Shown here: in pieces, positions 1 through 5,372 of the stretch | How the letters are laid out: each line of letters begins with the position of its first letter | Numbering within the stretch: position 1 is the first letter of the stretch | Source of the DNA: Lachnospiraceae bacterium | GTDB taxonomy: Bacteria > Bacillota > Clostridia > Lachnospirales > Lachnospiraceae | Reading direction: 5' to 3' | Length of the DNA stretch: 5,440 nt | Assembly: GCA_021204285.1 (NCBI GenBank) | Contig: JAJPZP010000194.1 | Span: 1-5,440 of the forward strand | Made by a program: the position numbers and the translations under genes | Notes under the pieces: model-generated | Database searches by the model: none | What the model was told of the DNA's origin: nothing | Seen by the model: the letters and a program-made list of their open reading frames with translations, nothing else

Positions 1-1
1 G

Positions 2-1234
2 TACCTCTTCCTCCCACTGATACCTGCGTCGATGTACTTGTCTACGTATATCACCGGGGTTTCCGCCTCGATCAGCGGTCAGGTGAACTGCGCAAATGAC
101 AGTACAGAGGATTCCATCGAGGCGAATACCATTGACGCCTCCGGAGCGACGGCGACCTTAAAGATCTACAACCCGAGCACCGGCTCAATCACGATCACGA
201 AGACAGACGCGAATGACAGCAGCAGTACGCTGTCGGGAGCAACCTTCAAGCTGTACTATCAGAAATTCGATGTGGAAACCTCGGACGCGTATGTGGCGAA
301 GGCCTCTGATTCGGATGTACCGACTTATACCTCCGGGAGCAGCGACTGGACTTATATCGGAGAATATGAAACCAGTTCGGGCGGCACCGTCACGGCGTCC
401 GGCCTCACACCCGGCTGGTATGCGGTCGTCGAGACGGGCGCGCCGGGCGGCTATGAGCTGAATTTCGAGGTGCAGGTCGTGGCCGTGGTCGCGGATATGG
501 CCGTGGAAAATGGCGTGCACACGATGACTGATGGCGGGGAGGTCTCTGTCACGGTGGCGGACGTCAAAAAGGTGAACCTCAGCGTGACGAAGATCTTCAA
601 CCTGAATGATTTTACAAGCGATCTGCAGGATGAAGCGTGGTACTACAGTGTGACCTTCGGCCTGTACGTGTACGATACGACAAGCGGGACATATATATCG
701 GCCAAGAGCCTTGGGCTGACCGACACGGACACCGTGATGGTGAAGGTCAATAATACGTCGGGAACGATCACAACGGATACCGGCACCTGGTACAACCTGA
801 TCCAGATGAAAGAGTATCTGGATGGTGATGGCCATTATGTCCTGGGAACCTATACTCTGGACGGCAGCTACTATATCCGTGAGATTTCGGTGAAGAATAC
901 GAACACCTCTGCGGATATCACGGACGACTGGTGGGTTTCAGGCGTCAGCATAAACTCCGGGGGCAATCTGTCCGTGGATGATACCGCGGTTACCGACAGC
1001 CGCGGCAACAGCTATTATAAGATAAGCGGCTTTAAGGACAACGCCACCGGCACGGTGACTGTTACCAACGATCTGACTTACGCGACGGTGACGATCCTGA
1101 AGACGGACGACAGCAGTCCTGCACAGGCGCTTTCCGGCGCGACCTTCACGGTCTACAGCGACGCCGACTGCACCACTGCGGTAGCCTATGGCAAGACCGA
1201 CGATAGCGGTACCCGCACAATCACCGTTACATGA
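2..1234 (+). CDS. Upstream fragment of SpaA/Cna_B surface protein (5'-partial, ends at frameshift)
   Basis: This frame is open from the first complete codon, so its true start lies to the left. The first ATG, at 32, has no Shine-Dalgarno sequence before it and is not a credible start. Numbered from that ATG, residues 51-180 form a Cna_B (SpaA-type) beta-sandwich: ITKTD with Lys57, LSGATFKLY at 67-75, the VVETGAPGGY motif with catalytic Glu134, and VADVKK with Asp177 where Asn is usual. Residues 181-350 look like a second, divergent Cna_B-like domain, with Lys187 in VTK, Glu284 in IREIS and Asn346 in VTVTND. Residues 351-400 are the first half of a third domain (ILKTDD with Lys357, ALSGATFTVY) that stops at ITVT. 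The usual GLSAGTYLVVET half is missing here and appears in frame 1 directly afterwards. Role inferred: an extracellular stalk or adhesive region. Confidence 0.82.
   Translation, partial: YLFLPLIPASMYLSTYITGVSASISGQVNCANDSTEDSIEANTIDASGATATLKIYNPSTGSITITKTDANDSSSTLSGATFKLYYQKFDVETSDAYVAKASDSDVPTYTSGSSDWTYIGEYETSSGGTVTASGLTPGWYAVVETGAPGGYELNFEVQVVAVVADMAVENGVHTMTDGGEVSVTVADVKKVNLSVTKIFNLNDFTSDLQDEAWYYSVTFGLYVYDTTSGTYISAKSLGLTDTDTVMVKVNNTSGTITTDTGTWYNLIQMKEYLDGDGHYVLGTYTLDGSYYIREISVKNTNTSADITDDWWVSGVSINSGGNLSVDDTAVTDSRGNSYYKISGFKDNATGTVTVTNDLTYATVTILKTDDSSPAQALSGATFTVYSDADCTTAVAYGKTDDSGTRTITVT
182..571 (+). other. Cna_B (SpaA-type) domain 1
   Basis: The encoded segment begins GSITITKTD and ends VTVADVKK. 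It has the three positions expected for a self-made isopeptide bond: Lys at 200-202, Glu in VVETGAP at 431-433, and Asp at 560-562 in the last strand, where most SpaA domains have Asn. Lys-Asp bonds are known in some Cna_B domains, such as the FbaB CnaB2 domain. The bond itself is inferred from motif position only. Confidence 0.75.
572..1081 (+). other. Divergent Cna_B-like domain 2
   Basis: The encoded segment runs from VNLSVTKIFN to VTVTNDLTY. A Lys in the first strand, a Glu in YYIREIS and an Asn in the last strand (VTVTND) sit in the order typical of Cna_B folds. The segment is longer than a minimal domain, and its middle (YVYDTTSGTYISAKS to YLDGDGHYVLG) does not match a motif I recognise. 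The family assignment is moderate. Confidence 0.5.
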
Positions 1235-1404
1235 CAAACCTCTCGGCGGGCACCTACCTGGTGGTGGAGACCGCGACGAGTGATGATAACAGTGAATATG
1301 TCATCGACAAGGACAACTCGAATGAGGTCTGGTACCAGATCATCGTGGTGCCGTCGGACGGAACCAAAACGATGGAGGTGAACTTCGTCAATGTGACGCA
1401 GAAG
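1082..1404 (+). other. Cna_B domain 3, split by the frameshift
   Basis: The first half is in frame 2: TVTILKTDD with Lys at 1100-1102, ALSGATFTVY, then GKTDDSGTRTITVT. The second half is in frame 1: NLSAGTYLVVET with Glu at 1267-1269, and NFVNV with Asn at 1390-1392. Joined across about 1207-1232 they make a normal Cna_B domain of expected length. This is the strongest evidence that the two frames belong to one gene. Confidence 0.8.
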
Positions 1405-1683
1405 TACAGCGTGAGCATTAACAAGACCGGGACCATGGATCTGGGCGAAGCCCTGCTCACCGCTACGAAGGCGCAGGAACTTACGTACAACCTGGATGTG
1501 GATGTAACAAACAGCGGCCCGATCAGCGGTTTCACTGTGACGGACAGCGGCCTCGTCGCGACCAAGGTTTACCAAAGCGTCGGTTCGACAGATACGGAGA
1601 AGGTTACTGGCGACACAGTGGCGGCGTATCTCGAGGGATACTACAGCATCACCTCAGTGAAGAGCCCTGTGGACGCGACATAG
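1231..1683 (+). CDS. Middle fragment of the same surface protein, between frameshift and TAG
   Basis: This 150-codon frame starts inside a Cna_B domain. Its opening residues NLSAGTYLVVETA (residues 3-15) are the conserved second half of the domain begun upstream, with catalytic Glu13 and isopeptide-acceptor candidate Asn54 in NFVNV. From residue 58 a new beta-sandwich starts (YSVSINKTG, then LTYNLDVDVTNSGPISGFTVTD), which resembles DUF11-type wall-protein repeats. The ATG at 1231 overlaps the upstream TGA as ATGA but has no Shine-Dalgarno sequence. The product would lack a signal peptide, so independent expression as a working protein is unlikely. The frame ends in a TAG at 1681-1683, after which the same frame stays open with similar coding sequence. 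I treat it as a piece of the larger gene, not as a separate gene. Confidence 0.7.
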   Translation: MTNLSAGTYLVVETATSDDNSEYVIDKDNSNEVWYQIIVVPSDGTKTMEVNFVNVTQKYSVSINKTGTMDLGEALLTATKAQELTYNLDVDVTNSGPISGFTVTDSGLVATKVYQSVGSTDTEKVTGDTVAAYLEGYYSITSVKSPVDAT

Positions 1684-1755
1684 GAGTACGATAGGCTTGT
1701 ATGCACGAGTGGAGACAAGTCTGCCTTTTCGCAGAGCAAGGGCATCACGGCGAAG

Positions 1756-4700
1756 GTGACCTTCACCTACGAAGACGGAACGACGGAGGAGCAGGAGAAG
1801 GAACTGGCGAAGGTAACCACGACGGACGGCTACTGGACGGCGACGCCGACATACAGCAGCCTGAAGGTAGTGAGCTTCACCGTGACCTGGTATGACGAGA
1901 ATCTGAAGACGTATACCGGCTACGAGCTCGGCAGCGACTTTGCGATAAGTGATTCCGGCCTGAATATTGTGGTCGCGATGGAGATCGACGGGCAGGAAAA
2001 CGGGACTACGAGCTACGAGGCGGTGGCCGAGATCAAGAACAGCGCGGAGGTCACGTACAATTGTAACGAATGGGATACGACCGGCACTGCAACGACTTCC
2101 CGTGAAGAAGACGACGCGGAGGCGCTGACCACTGTGCCGAATGTGAGCGCGCCGGTGATGACGATCACGAAGAGTGTGGAGAATGAGACGAGCGCGTCGA
2201 GAAATACCAGCGGCACGGCGATTATCGGCGATACGCTCCTGTACACGATCACCCTGACGAACAGCTCGAGCAGCCTCCCGATGGAGAATCCCATTATCCT
2301 GGATCTGCTGCCGCAGGGCGTCGTCGCGGCGAGTGCGGCCGATGAGAATTCGTTTATCGCGAATGTGACGATCAAGAGTATTACCGATGCGAATGGCGAT
2401 GATGGGTTCAGCGTGCTGAAAATCACAAATGTGTGGAGAACCACCTCGGGCGGCTACACGCTCCTGGAGATCGAGACTTCTGGCAGCATCGAGCCGGGGG
2501 AGACTGTCACCATCACGCTGGAGGCGGTCGTGGACAGCACCATACTGAACTACCTTACCTCGAGCGCCTCGCTGACCAACAACGTCTTTATGACCAGCAG
2601 CGAGAAGGGTGAGATATATAGTGACAATGCGGTCGGCTCTGTCTTCATGGGTGACACCGGTTCCTGGGCAGGAAATTATACGGATCCGACGTCGGACAAT
2701 GTGATGGCGAGTCTGTTGAGCGCCCTGGGCGTGACCGGATATGGCTATATCTCTGATGCAGCTTCTATCCAATATGAGGTGAACTCCTCCGTATATCTGC
2801 TGAAGGAAGTCCAGGGCGATCAGGACGTGATCGGCGGAAACTGGTACTACGGAGACGAGGGCGGCACGGCGACGGCTAATATAGATACAGAATCTACGGA
2901 CGATGACGGCTACGTGAATTTCCGACTGACCGTGACCAACACGACGACCGGCCAGGATCTGACGAACATCGTGCTGATGGATATCGTGCCGAAGGAGGAT
3001 GGCGCGAGCTTCAACAGTTATATTGACAAGGAATGGAGCCTGATATTTGACAGCATCACGTCTGTCACGATCACCGACAGCAGTGGAAAAACAACAACCT
3101 TGGACACCTCATATTACACGCTGTGGTACTATACCGGCAGTGTGATAACGAGCGATGATGTCACGGCCATGCAGACCGCGTTCAATAGTAGCGCAAAGAC
3201 CGGCTGGGTGGAATCCAGTAATTATGATACTACAAAAATGAGCGAAATCACCGCTTTCGCCGTTGTCTTCAACAGCTCCGTAAGCCTCAGCACCGGATCG
3301 AAGCTGCAGCTCATTTACAAGGCGATGGTTCCGCAGATGTCGGAGAGCGACGCTTCGGATAAAGCACATCTGGCGACCTACAATGATTTCTGCCTGTACG
3401 GCGATCTGGTCGTGAGCAGCACAGGTTCCACTGCCAGCAGTGTGTCCATGAAGAGCAACTACGTCTATGTCCTGCTCTCCACCGAGCCGGTGGGTGTTGG
3501 CGGCATGTTCTGGATCGACGCGGACGGCGACGGCGTACAGGACAGCGAGGATGTGGTGAGCCCGAGCAGTTACGATTACAGTACCGATGTCGGCGGCATG
3601 GAGGAGAGCACAGCCTCCACCTACAACAGTCGCACGAACAACTATTCGTCCTACAGCGTGGTGCAGAGCCTGCTGAATACGGCCTCGATGCAGCTGCTGA
3701 CCTACAGCGGGTCGACGAGCGCGGCGAAGACGACCTACAGCGATTCCCTGCTCACATCGGCGTCCTGGCGTTTCCTGTTTACGGATTTGTCCTCGGCGAA
3801 CATCAGCAGCGCATACACAAGTGCAGATGCTTACGACAGCAGCGGCATCCTCTGGAAGGCTCTGGCCGGGGCGAGCACCACGACCTGGTATCAGCTGCAG
3901 GCGACGATCGCAGGATCCGGCTCGATCAAATACAGCCTGACGGAGACTTCGTCGAATGTGCAGTCCTATGATCCGACAGTAATGTACAGCGCGGATAACA
4001 GCTCGGTGGGAAATGCGCTGACGGACAGCAGCTACAGCGCATCCGGCAGTACGACGACCTACAGCGGGACCACCACCGGCTCGGAGATCACGACAGGGAG
4101 CACCACGGCGACGTCCGAGAACTTCTTCCTCTACGGGACGACGAGCGGAAATGCGCTGTGGAATCTTGCCGAGGATATTGGCCTGGTGATCTACCGCGAT
4201 CTGAAGATCACGAAGAAGGATACCGGGAGCGGCACGCCGAAATCCGGCTCCACCTTTGCGGTGTACGGCCCCTACGCGGCGGGCGAGGCAGCGAATGTGA
4301 CCTCGCTCGACAGCGAGCATCTGGTCGGCACCTACACGACGATGAGTACAGACCCAACGACGCTCCTCATCGAGGACCTGCTGTACTTCCAGGAGTATAT
4401 TATTGTGGAGACCAATGCGGATGACAGCTACGATCTTGCCTCTGCTGCGGCGACGGGCACCAACATCAGCACAATTACGAATGGCGTGACTGAAAAAACG
4501 GGTACAGCGGATGAGGTTACTTATAAGTCCGCGTGGATTCTGGGCATCCCGCAGAGCGACAGCAGCTACGCCTCGGGTGGAGAGAATTATACGAATACCG
4601 ACCCGACAGCCTACAATACCGTGACCACCGACAATATGACCGTGACCAACGCGCTGAAAATTCAGTCCTTCAGCTTCCATAAAATCAGCGGCGATTCGTA

Positions 4701-5217
4701 CAGCATCGGGGAAGGGTCGACGGTCAGCTATACACTGCTCGGGGGCGCGACGTTCAGCCTATACAGCGCTGATGACGCTGGCGTGACAGTGACAAAGGCG
4801 ACGGACGGAACCGTGACCGGTGTGACGGTGGACGACAGCGTAGCGACAGCGCTTGCCAAGGCGACCAGCGATAATACAGGTCTGGTGGAATTCACCAGTT
4901 TATCGCTGAGCAGCGGCACCTACTACCTGATCGAGACGGCTGCGCCGACCGATTATGTTCTGCTTACGGATTACTGGATCGTGACTGTGGATACCGCGGC
5001 AAATACGATCACGCTGAGCGGGGGCGGCAAGACCTATGGCAGCAGTACACTCGGCTGGTATATCCCAAACTACAAGACCTCCGATCTGCCTCTGACCGGC
5101 GGGATCGGCACCTGGCCGTTCAGAGTCGCCGGAGCCATTCTCATGACCGGTTCCGCGATACTGTACTTTTTCTTCCACCGCCGGAGGCGGACAGGAAGCA
5201 CGGCAGTGCGGGACTGA
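1756..5217 (+). CDS. Downstream fragment of the surface protein: DUF11-like, SdrD_B-like and Cna_B domains with LPLTGG anchor
   Basis: The frame is open from 1684, directly after the TAG. The GTG at 1756 is only the first likely alternative start and has no convincing ribosome-binding site. Numbered from that GTG, residues 1-130 finish the DUF11-like domain begun before the TAG. Residues 131-295 are a second DUF11-like domain (MTITKSVEN, GDTLLYTITLTNSS, ILDLLPQGV). Residues 336-572 are a third (FRLTVTNTTTGQDLTNIVLMDIVP). Residues 580-600 carry an SdrD_B-like FWIDADGDGVQD loop, followed by Ser/Thr/Tyr-rich sequence to about 790. Residues 814-969 are a Cna_B domain (Lys820, Glu885 in IIVET, Asn965 in TVTNA). 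Residues 970-1107 are a last Cna_B domain (Lys976, Glu1060 in LIETAAP, Asn1105 in IPNYK). LPLTGG (1111-1116), a hydrophobic segment (about 1120-1140) and HRRRR follow. The expected place is the cell wall or a pilus, and the ligand is unknown. Confidence 0.85.
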   Translation: MTFTYEDGTTEEQEKELAKVTTTDGYWTATPTYSSLKVVSFTVTWYDENLKTYTGYELGSDFAISDSGLNIVVAMEIDGQENGTTSYEAVAEIKNSAEVTYNCNEWDTTGTATTSREEDDAEALTTVPNVSAPVMTITKSVENETSASRNTSGTAIIGDTLLYTITLTNSSSSLPMENPIILDLLPQGVVAASAADENSFIANVTIKSITDANGDDGFSVLKITNVWRTTSGGYTLLEIETSGSIEPGETVTITLEAVVDSTILNYLTSSASLTNNVFMTSSEKGEIYSDNAVGSVFMGDTGSWAGNYTDPTSDNVMASLLSALGVTGYGYISDAASIQYEVNSSVYLLKEVQGDQDVIGGNWYYGDEGGTATANIDTESTDDDGYVNFRLTVTNTTTGQDLTNIVLMDIVPKEDGASFNSYIDKEWSLIFDSITSVTITDSSGKTTTLDTSYYTLWYYTGSVITSDDVTAMQTAFNSSAKTGWVESSNYDTTKMSEITAFAVVFNSSVSLSTGSKLQLIYKAMVPQMSESDASDKAHLATYNDFCLYGDLVVSSTGSTASSVSMKSNYVYVLLSTEPVGVGGMFWIDADGDGVQDSEDVVSPSSYDYSTDVGGMEESTASTYNSRTNNYSSYSVVQSLLNTASMQLLTYSGSTSAAKTTYSDSLLTSASWRFLFTDLSSANISSAYTSADAYDSSGILWKALAGASTTTWYQLQATIAGSGSIKYSLTETSSNVQSYDPTVMYSADNSSVGNALTDSSYSASGSTTTYSGTTTGSEITTGSTTATSENFFLYGTTSGNALWNLAEDIGLVIYRDLKITKKDTGSGTPKSGSTFAVYGPYAAGEAANVTSLDSEHLVGTYTTMSTDPTTLLIEDLLYFQEYIIVETNADDSYDLASAAATGTNISTITNGVTEKTGTADEVTYKSAWILGIPQSDSSYASGGENYTNTDPTAYNTVTTDNMTVTNALKIQSFSFHKISGDSYSIGEGSTVSYTLLGGATFSLYSADDAGVTVTKATDGTVTGVTVDDSVATALAKATSDNTGLVEFTSLSLSSGTYYLIETAAPTDYVLLTDYWIVTVDTAANTITLSGGGKTYGSSTLGWYIPNYKTSDLPLTGGIGTWPFRVAGAILMTGSAILYFFFHRRRRTGSTAVRD
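3517..3552 (+). other. SdrD_B-like DxDGDG calcium-binding-type loop
   Basis: This codes for DADGDGVQDSED, preceded by VGGMFWI. It matches the start of SdrD_B/SD-repeat B domains (pattern: G, F/W, D-x-D-G-D-G, x-Q-D), where the acidic residues hold calcium in an EF-hand-like loop. Asp or Glu occupies positions 1, 3, 5, 9, 11 and 12 of the loop. Calcium binding is inferred from the family. The rest of the domain is not canonical, because a long Ser/Thr/Tyr-rich stretch follows. Confidence 0.65.
3553..4125 (+). other. Ser/Thr/Tyr-rich low-complexity segment
   Basis: About 190 encoded residues are dominated by Ser, Thr, Tyr, Ala and Gly (for example TYSGSTSAAKTTYSDS and SSYSASGSTTTYSGTTTGS). Short DNA words such as acctacagcg recur at about 3650, 3701, 3733 and 4057. 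It sits between the DxDGDG loop and the FFLYGTTSGNALWNLAED segment that leads into the next Cna_B domain. It may be a large insert in an SdrD_B-like fold or a flexible, possibly glycosylated linker. No known domain is recognised. Confidence 0.55.
4195..4662 (+). other. Cna_B domain 4
   Basis: The encoded segment begins YRDLKITKKDTGSG, followed by KSGSTFAVYGPY, LYFQEYIIVETNADDSYDL and MTVTNAL. Lys in ITKK, Glu in IIVET and Asn in TVTNA are the expected isopeptide triad. The part between the Glu and Asn motifs (about 80 residues) is longer than in a minimal SpaA domain and is rich in Ser, Thr and Asn. Confidence 0.7.
4663..5076 (+). other. Cna_B domain 5, next to the wall anchor
   Basis: The encoded segment runs from KIQSFSFHKISGD through LLGGATFSLYSAD, FTSLSLSSGTYYLIETAAPTDYVL and WYIPNYK. 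Lys (HKIS), Glu (LIETAAP) and Asn (IPNYK) are all present, so this domain looks fully competent for a Lys-Asn isopeptide bond. An Ala/Thr/Val-rich insert of about 35 residues lies between the GATFSLY strand and the GTYYLIE strand. The domain ends a few residues before LPLTGG, the usual layout for SpaA-type wall proteins. Confidence 0.8.
5086..5190 (+). other. Sortase cell-wall sorting signal (LPLTGG, membrane segment, Arg tail)
   Basis: LPLTG is encoded at 5086-5100. It is followed by GIGTWPF, a hydrophobic stretch (VAGAILMTGSAILYFFF) and HRRRR, with eight further residues before the stop. This is the complete three-part sorting signal. A sortase would cut between Thr and Gly and join the protein to peptidoglycan or a pilus subunit. 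The motif has Leu as the variable residue and a second Gly, as in many clostridial wall proteins. No pilin YPKN-type motif was seen, so a backbone pilin role is not supported. Confidence 0.92.
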
Positions 5218-5287
5218 CACCCTGAGGGAGTACGAAAAGTCCTGAAATCAATTAAAATCCCGCAAACCACCAATTATGAGGGCACTG

Positions 5288-5325
5288 AAAAAGTCTGGTT
5301 CTTTGTGAAAAGAATCGGGCTTTTT
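5288..5325 (+). terminator. 17-bp hairpin with GUGA tetraloop, terminator-like
   Basis: Positions 5288-5304 pair with 5309-5325 without a bulge, closing a GTGA (GNRA-type) tetraloop at 5305-5308. There are three G-U wobbles on the + strand transcript (5294/5319, 5296/5317, 5298/5315). The stem opens with five A and closes with five T, so it has the form of an intrinsic terminator that could work in both directions. On the + strand it lies about 70 bases after the surface-protein stop and about 48 bases before the transposase ATG. It could end the upstream transcript, or it may belong to the insertion element as a shield against incoming transcription. Confidence 0.6.
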
Positions 5326-5339
5326 CTAATGGAAAGAGT

Positions 5340-5345
5340 TATAAT
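5340..5345 (+). promoter_or_regulatory. Candidate -10 box for the transposase
   Basis: TATAAT lies 27 bases before the transposase ATG, between the hairpin and the GGAG ribosome-binding site. No good -35 hexamer is seen 16-18 bases upstream, where the sequence is the 3' arm of the hairpin (around gggctt). The promoter would therefore be weak, or the match may be chance in A/T-rich DNA. Confidence 0.35.
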
Positions 5346-5360
5346 AAAAGAAAAGATAAT

Positions 5361-5364
5361 GGAG
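5361..5364 (+). promoter_or_regulatory. Ribosome-binding site of the transposase gene
   Basis: GGAG sits 8 bases before the ATG at 5373 and decides this start. It is the only well-placed Shine-Dalgarno sequence before any candidate start in the window; those at 32, 1231 and 1756 have none. Confidence 0.65.
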
Positions 5365-5372
5365 ATTTCAGA

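Larger units (their letters stand above)
2..5217 (+). pseudogene. Large LPxTG-anchored Cna_B/DUF11 surface adhesin, 5'-partial, interrupted by a frameshift and a TAG
   Basis: I read the whole stretch as one gene for a sortase-anchored, multi-domain surface protein. Frame 2 is open from the left edge to the TGA at 1232-1234. Frame 1 carries on the same Cna_B domain from about 1231, meets a TAG at 1681-1683, and is then open to 5217. Domain order is: Cna_B (182-571), Cna_B-like (572-1081), Cna_B split by the frameshift (1082 to about 1400), a DUF11-like block crossed by the TAG (about 1400-2130), a second DUF11-like domain (about 2146-2640), a third (about 2761-3470), an SdrD_B-like segment with a Ser/Thr/Tyr-rich insert (about 3484-4200), two Cna_B domains (about 4195-4662 and 4663-5076), and a sorting signal (5086-5190). 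The start codon and signal peptide are outside the window. Whether the two lesions are real or sequence errors cannot be decided here. If real, the upstream part would be secreted but unanchored, and the downstream part would lack a signal peptide. Confidence 0.8.

Noticed and set aside
185..835. Minus-strand open frame of 216 codons
   Set aside because: It lies opposite Cna_B domains 1 and 2 and has no family resemblance; a shadow.
1195..1240. Programmed ribosomal frameshift
   Set aside because: No X-XXY-YYZ slippery heptamer is present in the overlap and I see no strong downstream stem-loop. A one-base deletion or sequence error is simpler.
1756..1758. GTG as a true start of an independent downstream gene
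   Set aside because: There is no Shine-Dalgarno sequence, coding continues upstream to the TAG in the same frame, it starts within a beta-sandwich domain, and it would give a wall-anchored protein without a signal peptide.
1654..2772. Minus-strand open frame of 372 codons
   Set aside because: It has the same shadow composition (many Arg, His, Ile), no ribosome-binding site of note, and overlaps well-supported + strand domains.
3650..4070. Recurring acctacagcg words as a DNA repeat array or CRISPR
   Set aside because: The copies are irregularly spaced and in the coding frame for Thr-Tyr-Ser; they reflect low-complexity protein sequence and codon preference.
3109..4680. Long open frame on the minus strand (523 codons) opposite the adhesin
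   Set aside because: It is rich in Arg, His, Ile and Val with no recognisable domain, and lies exactly opposite clear Cna_B/SdrD-like coding. It arises from the G/C-rich codon bias of the + strand gene.
5176..5195. Short GC-rich palindrome (ccgcc gga ggcgg) as a terminator
   Set aside because: It lies inside the codons for the Arg-rich tail, has only five pairs and no following T-run.
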